Source: Phytohabitans aurantiacus
GTDB lineage: Bacteria; Actinomycetota; Actinomycetes; Mycobacteriales; Micromonosporaceae
Assembly (NCBI RefSeq): GCF_027923225.1
Contig: NZ_BSDI01000009.1
Coordinates: 173,084 to 237,083 of the forward strand
Length of the DNA: 64,000 nt
Direction: 5' to 3'
Shown in pieces: positions 1 to 8,096 of this stretch; positions within the stretch are counted from its first letter, which is position 1; the number at the start of each line of letters is the position of its first letter. Made by a program: the position numbers and the translations under genes. The notes below the pieces were generated by a model that was given only the letters and a program-made list of their open reading frames with translations, ran no database searches and was not told the DNA's origin.

Positions 1-2
1 TG

Positions 3-221
3 CCGTGGACGCCCCTGGCCCGCGCGGACGCCCAACTGGCCGCCGCGTGCGCTGAGCTGACCGACGACGAACGCACCTGCCTGCTGCTGTTCGTGCTCGA
101 CGACCTCACCGACGAGGAGGTCGCCGAGGTCGTGGGGTGCGACCCCGCGGCGGCCCGGCGCAACCGGGAGCGGGCTCGCGACAAGCTGCGGCACGCTCTG
201 GGCGGCGTGATGACCGCATGA
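3..221 (+). CDS. RNA polymerase sigma factor, C-terminal fragment
   Basis: The open frame runs in from the left edge and ends with TGA overlapping the next start (ATGA), so the gene is 5'-truncated by the window. The visible 72 residues hold a sigma-70 region 4 type helix-turn-helix: a run of acidic and hydrophobic residues (TDDERTCLLLFVLDDLTDEEV), then AEVVGCDPAAARRNRERARDKL, which looks like a recognition helix. Coupling to a single-pass membrane protein downstream is the usual arrangement of ECF sigma factors with a membrane partner. Assigned from this domain and the context only. Confidence 0.75.
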   Translation, partial: PWTPLARADAQLAAACAELTDDERTCLLLFVLDDLTDEEVAEVVGCDPAAARRNRERARDKLRHALGGVMTA

Positions 222-1171
222 GCGACGACGATTTTCGCGACGACGACCTGGTACGCCGTGCCGCGGTGGTCATGGACCCGACGTACGGCCGGCCGGTGCC
301 CGCGCCGCGCCGCAACGCCGCCGAGCTGATCCAGATGGCGCACCGGCAGCGCCGTTCCACCATCGCGCGCCGGGTGTCCTGGGTGGTCATGCCGGTACTG
401 CTCGTCGTCGCGGCCGCCGTCGGGCTGGCCACCGGTGCCCCGCCGAAGCCGCCCGTCGTGGCACCAAGCCCCTCCGCCGCGCCGTCGCCCTCGCCGCTCG
501 CGGTAGCCGACCACGCCGATGCGGTGCCGGCACGCGCGCCGCTGACAGTCCTGGAGGGCAAGGTCGGCGCCGGGTCCGACCTGCGCCGCACCGGCCGGTA
601 CACGTTCGTGCACCTGCGCACCTGGGCGTCCGACACCACCGGGTTGTCCACCGCCGTCAACCGCGACGAGAAGCTCTGGTGGACGCCCGACCGGGCCGGC
701 CGCCAGCTCGTCATCGACCTGACGACGGCGCCCGCCCGGGAAGAGGTCACCGAGTACAAGCGCGGGCAGCTCGCGGTACCGGTACCCGACCCGTCTGCCG
801 AGCCCGCCATCCTCGCCAGCCAGCTCGCCGAGCACCAGCCCTTCGACGCCGGCCCCCATGCGGCCCTGCGCGCGGTCGTCGACCTGTACCGCTACCACGC
901 CCTGGACGCGGCACACCGGGGCGCCGCCCTGCGCGTACTCGCCGACACCGACGGGATGACCTACCTCGGCGATACCGTGGACCGCGCCGGGCGGCCCGGA
1001 GTGGCGGTCGCCGCCGACAGCGACGCCGGCGCGGTACGCGAGGTGGCCGTGTTCGACCCGGAGACCGGTGCGATGCTGAGCTACGAGCGGCTGGACCGGT
1101 CAGCCGACGAAACCCGGCTCACCGACTTCATCGTGTTCCTCGCCGCCGGGCACACCGATCACGCGGCGTGA
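218..1171 (+). CDS. Sigma-factor-associated membrane protein (CU044_5270-like)
   Basis: The ATG at 218 overlaps the stop of the upstream sigma gene, which sets the start and implies translational coupling; the product is 317 residues. About 50 mostly charged cytoplasmic residues come first, then one membrane helix (about 54-72), a Pro/Ser-rich linker and an extracytoplasmic domain. The C-terminal half, with phrases such as GMTYLGDTVDRAGRPGVAV and EVAVFDPETGAMLSYE, resembles CU044_5270-family proteins that accompany actinobacterial sigma factors. A role as anti-sigma factor or sensor partner is inferred from context; no zinc-binding HxxxCxxC motif is present. Confidence 0.7.
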   Translation: MSDDDFRDDDLVRRAAVVMDPTYGRPVPAPRRNAAELIQMAHRQRRSTIARRVSWVVMPVLLVVAAAVGLATGAPPKPPVVAPSPSAAPSPSPLAVADHADAVPARAPLTVLEGKVGAGSDLRRTGRYTFVHLRTWASDTTGLSTAVNRDEKLWWTPDRAGRQLVIDLTTAPAREEVTEYKRGQLAVPVPDPSAEPAILASQLAEHQPFDAGPHAALRAVVDLYRYHALDAAHRGAALRVLADTDGMTYLGDTVDRAGRPGVAVAADSDAGAVREVAVFDPETGAMLSYERLDRSADETRLTDFIVFLAAGHTDHAA

Positions 1172-1256
1172 CTCAGGGGCCATCTCATACTTTGGTCGTA
1201 GGCGGCCGGCCGACAATTACGCTCCTGGTAGGTCGCGCCCGTGGGGGTTCGCTTCC

Positions 1257-1262
1257 TAGGCT
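1257..1262 (+). promoter_or_regulatory. Putative leaderless -10 element of the STAS gene
   Basis: TAGGCT lies exactly 7 nt before the ATG at 1270, so transcription would begin at or next to the start codon. No clear -35 hexamer is seen. Confidence 0.35.
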
Positions 1263-1269
1263 TCTTGCC

Positions 1270-1674
1270 ATGGGGGAACAGCTACGCACCGAAGTCACGG
1301 TGGGCGCACGGGGGATCGATGTGCGCGTCACCGGCGAGATAGACATAGCAAACGTCGACGAGTTCCGCGCTCAGCTCTGGGCACTGCCAGCGGGACCGCT
1401 GCCCGTACGGCTCGACCTGCGTGGCGTGGGCTTCCTGTCCGCCACAGCGGTGCGTGCGCTGGTAGCCGTACATCTGCGGATCCGGGCGCGCGGCGGCCAG
1501 CTCGTGCTTTGCGACCCCAACCCGGTGGTTCGCCGCACCTTGCGAGCCACCCGCGTCAACCGGGTCATCCCGATCGTCGGCAGCGCGGCAGTCGGCGCGA
1601 GCGACCCGTCCGAGGCACTACGCCGCCCGTGGCCGAGCACCCCTCTACGCCCCCGAATCCCCGCCCACCACTAA
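1270..1674 (+). CDS. STAS-domain anti-sigma factor antagonist
   Basis: A 134-residue SpoIIAA/RsbV-like protein. The STAS fold occupies about residues 5-105: beta strands (VDVRVTGEIDIANVDEF-like start), the conserved DLRGVGFLSATAV segment whose Ser (FLSAT) matches the residue phosphorylated by RsbW-type kinases, and a second helix-strand unit (GQLVLCDPNPVVRRTL). The last 30 residues are Pro/Arg-rich and probably disordered. Such proteins release a partner-switching kinase from a sigma factor. No cognate kinase is adjacent, so its partner is unknown. Confidence 0.85.
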   Translation: MGEQLRTEVTVGARGIDVRVTGEIDIANVDEFRAQLWALPAGPLPVRLDLRGVGFLSATAVRALVAVHLRIRARGGQLVLCDPNPVVRRTLRATRVNRVIPIVGSAAVGASDPSEALRRPWPSTPLRPRIPAHH

Positions 1675-1836
1675 ACCGCCCCATACCCCGTCCGCGCCTG
1701 CCTCGTCCGCCCGCCCCGCCCGCCCCGTCCGCGCGCGCCGGTCCGCGTGCGGCGCCGGTCCGCGCGGCGCCCTTCCGCGTGCGGGCCGCTCTTCCGCGTG
1801 CGGCGGGCCGCGCGGCTGCGGCGCCCCCTTTCCGCC

Positions 1837-1912
1837 GATCAAGGGCGAATGCACGCGGTTCGATCTCTTTTCCGCGTGCATTCGCCCTCGATCCATGCGG
1901 TTGCCCTTGATC
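1837..1912 (+). repeat. Family B 76-bp three-arm element, copy 1
   Basis: Begins and ends with GATC. Arm 1 (GATCAAGGGCGAATGCACG) pairs with arm 2 at 1872-1893 apart from one A-C mismatch, around a loop containing GGTTCGATCTCTTTT; a third arm ends GCCCTTGATC and could also pair with arm 1. It follows the STAS stop codon after a GC-rich tract, in the same orientation as that gene. Four further copies of the same length lie at 33743, 36057, 55954 and 56413. Confidence 0.85.
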
Positions 1913-2002
1913 GCCGCCGCTGAGCCACGTGATCTGGCGCCCTACCACCGGCTGCAGGCGTGGCGGCGCTGGGCGCCGCCCGCCGGTCGGGTCGGACTAC
2001 TC

Positions 2003-2052
2003 GGGCTGTGAACATCTATTGCTGCTGGAGCAGTAATAGATGTTCACAGCCC
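2003..2052. repeat. Near-perfect 50-bp hairpin
   Basis: Arms of 18 bp (GGGCTGTGAACATCTATT and its exact complement at 2035-2052) are followed inward by a further 6-bp stem, one G-T wobble included, closing on about 4 nt. It is AT-richer than its surroundings. It does not follow a gene directly (329 nt after the STAS stop) and has no U-run, so a simple terminator is not obvious. Confidence 0.7.
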
Positions 2053-2426
2053 GTCGTGTGATCGGCCCGCGAACTCGTCCCGACGGCGATGGCTTGATCG
2101 GCGCTCCACCGCGCCGCCTTCCCAAGCCATACGTCGTTCCGCTGGCCGTCGGCCGACGGCAGCGCGAGCAGCGCGCTCAACCTTCCCGCGCGCCGGGCGC
2201 ACATACCGCGTAGTGCGCGGACGCCGATCCGCGTGCGATGCAGCAACATCGGGGAAAATGCGGCATCCGCCGCCCTCCGACCCCGCGAAATCCCGGAACA
2301 TGCGCGAACGCCAGGCCCGCACCGGCACCCGAGCCCGCACCCTCCGCGCGGGCCGCACCCCCCGCGCGGGCCTGCGCCCCGGTGCTGGGCCCGACCGTCC
2401 CCGCCCGCGCTGTCCGTGCAGACGAG

Positions 2427-2460
2427 GCGGGGGTGCATCCCCCCGGGAATGCACCCCCGC
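2427..2460. repeat. GC-rich hairpin, 12-bp stem
   Basis: GCGGGGGTGCAT and its exact complement flank a 10-nt loop. It lies about 245 nt before the sigma gene at 2705. Function unknown; it could be a stalled-transcription or binding site. Confidence 0.5.
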
Positions 2461-2704
2461 GTTCCTCCCCCCACCCCGCCGGGGAGGTGTGGCGCGACCG
2501 GCCCCCTGTTGGCCGCGCCCCCAGCAGGGTCTGGTTAGAGGAGCGCCGGCACATCCGGGTGATACCCGAAGTTTTTTTCGCCACATCCGGTATCAGGGGC
2601 GCACGCAGGCACCTCCTCTCGGGTGTGCGCGCGCACTGCGCCCACCGGGCCGATACCGCGCACTTACCATGGCGGGCAGTCTGTGACCTTTGGGGAGGAG
2701 GGTC

Positions 2705-3310
2705 ATGACGTCTACGACCTCTGGCGACACCGGGGTCGCGGTGCCTTCGTGGGAGCTGGCCGCCCGCGAGTTCGCCGCGTGGCGAGCCGGTGACCCGGAT
2801 GCCCTCGACCGACTCGTACGCGTGCTGACCCCGGTGCTGTGGCACGTGGTCCGGGCGTACGGATTGGATCGGGAGTCAGCCGAAGACGTGGTTCAGACGA
2901 CGTGGCTCGCGCTGGTGCGCAACGTGGAGTCGGTGCGCGACCCGCGAGCAGTCATGCGTTGGGCCACGACGACCGCGCGCCGCGAGGCGTGGCGGATTTC
3001 CCGGGCCGGCAGGCGTGAAGACGTCGCCGAGCCCGAGACGCTCGACACCGCCCTGCCACCCGTGGACGGGCCCGACAAGACGGTGCTCGCCGCCGATACG
3101 GCCCGGATTCTGTGGCGGGCCTTCGCTGATCTGCCGGAGCGCTGCCGCCGGTTGCTTCGCGTGATCGCATTCGACGACCGGCCTGACTACGCGACGCTCT
3201 CCGCCGAGCTGGGCGTACCGGTGGGCAGCATCGGCCCGACAAGAGGGCGCTGCCTCGACAAGCTGCGCGGCCGGCTGGCCGCCGACCCGGATTGGAGTGG
3301 GGCGGCGTGA
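2705..3310 (+). CDS. ECF sigma factor of the CHAT-protease operon
   Basis: A 201-residue sigma-70 family protein. The ATG at 2705 is chosen because GGGGAGGAGG lies just before it. Region 2 (about 30-100) includes the helix ESAEDVVQTTWLALVRN, and region 4 (about 140-195) includes LPERCRRLLRVIAF and a helix-turn-helix around ELGVPVGSIGPTRGRCL. No zinc-finger anti-sigma factor follows. Instead the next three genes are a beta-sandwich protein, a subtilisin and a TPR-CHAT protease, so its control may be proteolytic (inference). Confidence 0.85.
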   Translation: MTSTTSGDTGVAVPSWELAAREFAAWRAGDPDALDRLVRVLTPVLWHVVRAYGLDRESAEDVVQTTWLALVRNVESVRDPRAVMRWATTTARREAWRISRAGRREDVAEPETLDTALPPVDGPDKTVLAADTARILWRAFADLPERCRRLLRVIAFDDRPDYATLSAELGVPVGSIGPTRGRCLDKLRGRLAADPDWSGAA

Positions 3311-3765
3311 CTGATGACGTGACCCTGTTGAGGGACGTCCACGACATGTGGGAGGCCCTCGACCCGGCCCCGGCCGACCTCGCCGACCGAATCCTCTTCA
3401 CGCTCGCTCTCGAAAACGTGGAGCACGAGTTGATGCGGCTGCACGAGAGCCTGGCGCCGGTCGGTGCGCGCGGGCCGGAGACCGCAGCGACGATGACCTT
3501 CGCCGCCGAGAGTCTCACCGTCATGGTGACCGTCTCGGACGCCGGCCCCAGACAGCGCCGCATCGACGGGTGGATCGCGCCAGGAGCCGCCCTGCGCGTC
3601 GAGCTGCGCACCGCCCGTGGCGTACAGGAGACCGTGGCCGACACCGACGGCCGGTTCGCGTTCGCCGCCCTGCCGGCGGGCCTCATGCAGATCATGATCC
3701 ATCCGACCGCTGGGGCGGCTCTGCCCCTGCACCGCGCGGTCGCCACCCCTCCGGTGCAGCTTTGA
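3307..3765 (+). CDS. Small protein with carboxypeptidase-regulatory-like beta-sandwich domain
   Basis: The GTG at 3307 overlaps the sigma stop (GTGA), indicating coupling; product 152 residues. Residues 1-50 are helical and acidic (LADRILFTLALENVEHELMRL). Residues 55-135 look like a small beta-sandwich: GWIAPGAALRVELRT, then ETVADTDGRFAFAALPAG, the pattern of CarboxypepD_reg or CNA-B-like modules. There is no signal peptide or membrane segment. Its position between sigma factor and proteases suggests an adaptor, an anti-sigma factor or a protease substrate; none of these is shown by the sequence. Confidence 0.7.
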   Translation: MTDDVTLLRDVHDMWEALDPAPADLADRILFTLALENVEHELMRLHESLAPVGARGPETAATMTFAAESLTVMVTVSDAGPRQRRIDGWIAPGAALRVELRTARGVQETVADTDGRFAFAALPAGLMQIMIHPTAGAALPLHRAVATPPVQL

Positions 3766-3779
3766 ATCAGGAGTCCATT

Positions 3780-5276
3780 GTGGCTAGAAGCGATAATCAT
3801 GTTCCCGCGCCGTCGGGCCGCCTGCTGGCCGCGTACGGGGCCCGTGCGCTCGACCCGGTTTCCGCACAGGTGCTGCCCGACCAGCGGCTCCAGTCGACGG
3901 TCTACGTGGCGAACCGCCTGCTCATGCGCGACGCCGCGCCGGGCAGCCACCGCCGGCCACTCGACGAGGCGGTCCGCGAGCTGCGCCTCCGTCTCGACGG
4001 CGACGGGCGGGGTGGCCGCTGCGTTCGGGTCGCACCAGGCGAGGGTGCGCCAGCGACACCGGACGCCTGGCGGGTCCTCCAGACGCTTCGGGCTCGTGAC
4101 GCGAGGGGTATGCGATCACTGGGTGTGGGCCTGGATCACCTGATGTTCGCAACGACCATCTTCGCCCACCCCTACACCTCGGCGCATCCCTACACATCCG
4201 CCCACCCCTACACATCGGCGCATCCGTACACCTCCGCGCACACCGGCCCGGTAGCGCAGTACGGGATGGTGGGCTTCGGTGCGACCCAGCCGGTCAACCT
4301 GGTGCTGCCGAAGCCGGCGCGCCGGTCCGACACGGCCTTCCGGCGCCCAGTCGTCGCTGTGCTCGACACCGGTTGTGGCCAGCACGACTGGCTGACCGAG
4401 GGCGTACTTCCGGCGATCGACGCGATCGGCGACACCGGCCCGGGTCTCGACAGCGACGGCGACGTGGCGGGTCCGCTCGACGGCATGCGCGACCCGCTCG
4501 CCGGCCACGGCACATTCATCTGCGGCCTGATCCGCCAGACCTGCCCGGACGCCGACATCCTGCCTGTTCGCGTCATCCACTCGGACGGCGTGATCCTCGA
4601 ATCCGAGCTGCTCAACGCGTTGCAGATGGTCGCCGACCTCGCTCGCAAGCACGCCAATGGCGAGGCTGGCGGCCAGCCGATCGACGTGGTGACGCTGTCG
4701 CTCGGCTTCTACCACGAGTCGCCCGACGACGAGGCATACACGTCACTGCTGTACGAGGCGGTGCGCGACCTGGCCGATCTCGGTATCGCGGTCGTGGCCG
4801 CGGCGGGCAACGACGCTACCGCGCGGCCGATGTTCCCGGCGGCGTTCGCGGCGACGCCGGATGGTGCCGAGGAGCCGGCGGTACCGGTGTCGAGCGTGGG
4901 TGCGCTCAACCCCAGCGGCTCGATCGCGCTGTTCAGCAACAGCGGCGACTGGGTGCGCTTCTGGGAGCCGGGCGCTTCGGTGGTCAGCACCGTGCCGGCC
5001 TCCTTCAACCACGGCCTCCAGCCCGCCGCCGCGGTGCCGGATCCGCATCACGGCATGCTGCGCGAGAACATCGACCCTGACAACTTCGCCAGCGGGTTCG
5101 CGATCGCCAGTGGCACGTCCTTCGCGACACCGGTCTTCGCTGGTCGGATCGCGCAGGAGCTGATAGCACAGCAGAACTCCCTGTCCCTCGCGACCGGTGA
5201 CGAGCCGGTAAAGCGGATCCAGCGCGCCATCGAGACCCTGACCGCGCGCCAGCGCGAACGGATCGGGCGCCGCTAG
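3780..5276 (+). CDS. Cytoplasmic S8 (subtilisin-like) serine peptidase
   Basis: A 498-residue protein. The GTG at 3780 follows AGGAG by six bases. The subtilase core is complete: Asp in VVAVLDTGCGQHDW, His in GHGTFICGLI, Ser in ASGTSFATPV. There is no signal peptide, and the first 125 residues are not a typical inhibitor pro-domain, so it should act inside the cell. Residues 129-152 are four perfect AHPYTS repeats just before the catalytic domain. Lying between a sigma-linked protein and a CHAT protease, it is probably part of a proteolytic relay (inference). Confidence 0.9.
   Translation: MARSDNHVPAPSGRLLAAYGARALDPVSAQVLPDQRLQSTVYVANRLLMRDAAPGSHRRPLDEAVRELRLRLDGDGRGGRCVRVAPGEGAPATPDAWRVLQTLRARDARGMRSLGVGLDHLMFATTIFAHPYTSAHPYTSAHPYTSAHPYTSAHTGPVAQYGMVGFGATQPVNLVLPKPARRSDTAFRRPVVAVLDTGCGQHDWLTEGVLPAIDAIGDTGPGLDSDGDVAGPLDGMRDPLAGHGTFICGLIRQTCPDADILPVRVIHSDGVILESELLNALQMVADLARKHANGEAGGQPIDVVTLSLGFYHESPDDEAYTSLLYEAVRDLADLGIAVVAAAGNDATARPMFPAAFAATPDGAEEPAVPVSSVGALNPSGSIALFSNSGDWVRFWEPGASVVSTVPASFNHGLQPAAAVPDPHHGMLRENIDPDNFASGFAIASGTSFATPVFAGRIAQELIAQQNSLSLATGDEPVKRIQRAIETLTARQRERIGRR
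4164..4235 (+). repeat. Four tandem 18-bp repeats encoding AHPYTS
   Basis: The four units encode identical residues but differ at synonymous sites. Units 1 and 3, and units 2 and 4, share codon choices (GCC CAC versus GCG CAT), which suggests duplication of a 36-bp dimer. They form a linker directly before the protease domain. Confidence 0.9.
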
Positions 5277-5317
5277 CGACGAGCCTCGGCTGGCGGCGGG
5301 CGTGCCATGATACGGGC

Positions 5318-7825
5318 GTGTCCGTCGCCAGCGCCGAAGAGCTACACAGGCAGGCCGTACGGGAGACCGAGCACGGCCGGCACGGGGTGGCACAACGGCT
5401 GCTGCGCAGTGCGTTGCGCCGGCATCCCGAGCCGAGCTTGCGTGCGCAGATCCTCGTCAGCCTCTCGTTCCACGCTGCCGAGCGCCGGAGTCTCGCGGAC
5501 GGACTCGCCGTACTCGACGAGGCAGACGCGGCACCAGACCTGCCGGAACGCATTCGCGGTCTGGTAGCGGGGCAGCGGGGTCTGCTTTACGTGCGCGCGG
5601 GCCAGCCCGCCGACGCGCTCGCCGCGTTCGACGTGGCGCTGCGCCTGCTCGACGAGACCGAACCGCAGGATGTCTGCCGGCCGCTGCTCAACCGGGGCGT
5701 CGTCCACATGCAGCGCGGGGCTCTGCGGGCCGCCCGAGCCGACTTCGCGCGGTGCGTCGACATCGCCGGTCGGCACGGCCTTGATGTCATCCGTGCCAAG
5801 GCGTCGCACAACCTGGGCTACCTGTCGCTGCTGTCCGGTGCGCTGCCGCAGGCACTCCGGGAGATGGACGCCGTCTCGTCGGCGCTGAGTAGTCAATCCG
5901 AGATCTACGCCGCGATCTATCACGTGGATCGAGCACAGGTACTGCTGGCCGCCGGCTTGTGGCGCGAAGCCGACGACGACCTCGCGCAGGCCGTTGACCT
6001 CTTCAGCTCCGCGCGCGCCCCGCAGGACCGGGCGGAGGCGGAGCTGGCTCGGGCCCAGGTGGCGCTGCTCGAGGAGCGGTTCGCGGAGGCGCGCCGGCTC
6101 GCCGGACGGGCGCGGCGGCGGTTCGCCAACCGGGGTGCGGACGCGTGGGCTCTGCTCGCCGATCAGGTCGCGCTCGCCGCGACGGTTGGCGAGGGGCGCG
6201 GGGTGCGGGCGGCCGCCGCGGAGGCGGCCCGGGTCGCTGCCGCGCTCGCCGACGCGGGGCTTGGTGACGACGCCCGGCGGGCGGTTCTCACCGGTGTCGC
6301 GGCGCTACTGTCCACAGGAGACTTCGCGGCTGCGAGCGAGGCGGCCGGCGACGCGATCCGGTTGCGCCGCAGCGATCCCATCGCCACCCGGTTGCAGGCC
6401 CGGTCGGTACGGGCGACGCTGGCCGAGGCGGGCGGGCGGCCGCGAGAGGCCGAGGCGGAGTTGCGTGCCGCCCTTGGCGACCTGCACCGGTACCAGGCGT
6501 CTTTCGGCAGCCTGGACCTGCAGACGGCGGTCAGCGGGCACGGACGGCGGCTCGCGGAGCTCGGACTGGCGAGGGCGCTCGCCAGCGGCCGGCCCGCGAC
6601 GATCTTCGGCTGGGCGGAACGGGCCCGCGCCCTCTCGACCCGCCTGCCACCGGTGGTGCCGCCGGCCGACCCGGAGGCCGCCCAGCTCCTGGAGGAGCTG
6701 CGCCACGCGCGGGTCGAGCTGCGCATGCAGGTGCTGGCGGGCCAGCCAGCCCGCTCCCTGTACGCCCGATGCGCTCGGCTGGAGCGGTTGATCAGGCAGC
6801 GTTCGTGGTACGTGTCGGGTCCCGGGCAGACGATCGCGCCCGCGCCGCTCGGCCAGCTTCAGGACCGGCTCGCGGTCGCCGACGCCACGTACGTCGCGCA
6901 CCTGCTCTCGGGCGGCCGCCTCTACGCGCTCGTCGCTGGTCCGCGGCGCCGCACCGTGCTCGACCTCGGCCTGGCCGACCGCGCCATCGAACTGCACCGC
7001 CGGCTGCGCGCCGACCTCGACGCCCTCGCCACCATCAACCTGCCCGAAGTGGTGCGCGCTACGGTGCGGGCGGCCAGCCGCACGTCGCTGCGAGCGCTCG
7101 ACGAGCTGCTGTGGCAACCGGTACGCCGGTATCTGGCCGATGGTCCATTGCTTCTCGCACCGGCGGCCGGGCTGGTCGCGGTACCGTGGACGCTCCTGCC
7201 GACGCTGCGCGGACGTCCTGTGGCGGTCGTCGGCTCGGCCACCGCTTGGCTCGCGGCCCGCGACCGGGCCGCACTTCCCGAGCGGCCGGTGGTCGGCCTG
7301 GCCGTCGGGCCGCGCGTTGCGCGCGGCGCCGAGGAAGCCAGGCTCGTCGGCGCGGTCTGGTCGGATTCTTCCGCGCCGCCCGGGTCCACCACATCAGAGG
7401 TACGCGACGCGGCGCGCGCCTCGGACGTGCTGCACGTGGCCTCGCACGGCGTGCACGAGCCCGACAACCCGCTCTTCTCGCACTTGGAACTCGCCGACGG
7501 GCCGCTCTTCGGCCACGAACTGCACCAGCTTCCCAGGCTGCCCGCGCACATCGTGCTGTCGGCGTGCGAGTTGGGCCTTGCCCGGGCCCGCCCCGGCGAG
7601 GAGACGCTCGGCATGACCGCCGCGCTGCTGCACGGCGGCGCCGGCAGCGTGGTCGCCGGGGTGGCCCGGATCGCTGATTCGGTCGCCTACCAGGTCGGGC
7701 CCGCCCACCACGCCGCGTTGCGTGATGGCAGCTCACCAGCGGCCGCACTGGCCACTGCGATCGAGACCGCGGCGAAATCCGAGGAGGACCCGGCGCCGCT
7801 GGTCTGCTTCGGTGCTGGCTGGTGA
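5318..7825 (+). CDS. TPR-CHAT caspase-like protease
   Basis: An 835-residue protein from GTG 5318. Residues 1 to about 500 are Ala/Leu/Arg-rich helical repeats of TPR type (for example AGQPADALAAFDVALRLLDE). Residues about 560-835 form a CHAT domain with the cysteine-protease dyad visible: His710 in LHVASHG and Cys750 in LSACELG, followed by the conserved GEETLGMTAALLHGGA segment. CHAT enzymes are caspase relatives, and TPR-CHAT proteins act in CRISPR-linked Craspase systems, but no CRISPR genes lie here. It closes the sigma/beta-sandwich/subtilisin operon after a 41-nt gap. Confidence 0.92.
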   Translation: MSVASAEELHRQAVRETEHGRHGVAQRLLRSALRRHPEPSLRAQILVSLSFHAAERRSLADGLAVLDEADAAPDLPERIRGLVAGQRGLLYVRAGQPADALAAFDVALRLLDETEPQDVCRPLLNRGVVHMQRGALRAARADFARCVDIAGRHGLDVIRAKASHNLGYLSLLSGALPQALREMDAVSSALSSQSEIYAAIYHVDRAQVLLAAGLWREADDDLAQAVDLFSSARAPQDRAEAELARAQVALLEERFAEARRLAGRARRRFANRGADAWALLADQVALAATVGEGRGVRAAAAEAARVAAALADAGLGDDARRAVLTGVAALLSTGDFAAASEAAGDAIRLRRSDPIATRLQARSVRATLAEAGGRPREAEAELRAALGDLHRYQASFGSLDLQTAVSGHGRRLAELGLARALASGRPATIFGWAERARALSTRLPPVVPPADPEAAQLLEELRHARVELRMQVLAGQPARSLYARCARLERLIRQRSWYVSGPGQTIAPAPLGQLQDRLAVADATYVAHLLSGGRLYALVAGPRRRTVLDLGLADRAIELHRRLRADLDALATINLPEVVRATVRAASRTSLRALDELLWQPVRRYLADGPLLLAPAAGLVAVPWTLLPTLRGRPVAVVGSATAWLAARDRAALPERPVVGLAVGPRVARGAEEARLVGAVWSDSSAPPGSTTSEVRDAARASDVLHVASHGVHEPDNPLFSHLELADGPLFGHELHQLPRLPAHIVLSACELGLARARPGEETLGMTAALLHGGAGSVVAGVARIADSVAYQVGPAHHAALRDGSSPAAALATAIETAAKSEEDPAPLVCFGAGW

Positions 7826-7890
7826 AGTTCGCTCATGACAGGTAAGAGCACGCAGGCGGTTATCCGATACATCCCGCGTCGGACTTCGGG

Positions 7891-7896
7891 TAGCGT
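7891..7896 (+). promoter_or_regulatory. Putative -10 element upstream of the erm leader ORF
   Basis: TAGCGT stands 7 nt before the ATG at 7904, consistent with a leaderless transcript that begins at the small ORF. The -35 region is poor, which would fit activator dependence. Confidence 0.35.
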
Positions 7897-7903
7897 CACC
7901 CGT

Positions 7904-8011
7904 ATGGCATGCGCCCACGCTCTGATCAACGGAACCCTCGCCGCCGGTGCGGCCGCGTGGGGTTCTTCCGTGGTGACCAGGCTGCGGCCGGGGCTACCGG
8001 CCCTGGTCTGA
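7904..8011 (+). CDS. Possible 35-residue leader peptide upstream of erm
   Basis: ATG at 7904, TGA at 8009-8011, product starting MACAHALINGTLAAG and ending RPGLPALV. It sits 85 nt before the rRNA methylase and its start is preceded by a -10-like box at leaderless spacing. Macrolide-inducible erm genes often have a leader peptide that stalls ribosomes, but I see no convincing alternate hairpins, so this is a suggestion only. Confidence 0.3.
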   Translation: MACAHALINGTLAAGAAAWGSSVVTRLRPGLPALV

Positions 8012-8096
8012 TCTTCGCCGCCCTTCCACCCGCGCGCGTCCGCCCGGGGCCATTCCGCTTTTCCGCGTTGGCCCTTGCCTGGGAGAGGACGCCCCT

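Larger units (their letters stand above)
1675..2704. other. 1 kb region without a convincing gene
   Basis: Between the STAS gene and the CHAT-operon sigma gene. It holds a GC-rich quasi-repetitive tract (1675-1836), a 76-bp family B element, a 50-bp hairpin at 2003-2052 and a 12-bp stem hairpin at 2427-2460. Open frames on both strands are long only because of GC bias and show no recognisable domain. The direct repeats CACATCCGG near 2550 and 2582 precede the operon promoter region. Confidence 0.6.

Noticed and set aside
1837..1912. tRNA-like gene: 76 nt long with GGTTCGAT, like a T-arm
   Set aside because: The GGTTCGA lies near the 5' end, not at the T-arm position, there is no acceptor stem or anticodon arm, and the fold is a simple hairpin plus a third arm.
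2044..2845. Open frames on both strands in the 1 kb gap
   Set aside because: Arg/Pro/Gly-rich shadows without ribosome binding sites or domains.
4164..4235. CRISPR-like repeat array
   Set aside because: The repeats are contiguous without spacers and lie in frame inside the subtilisin gene.
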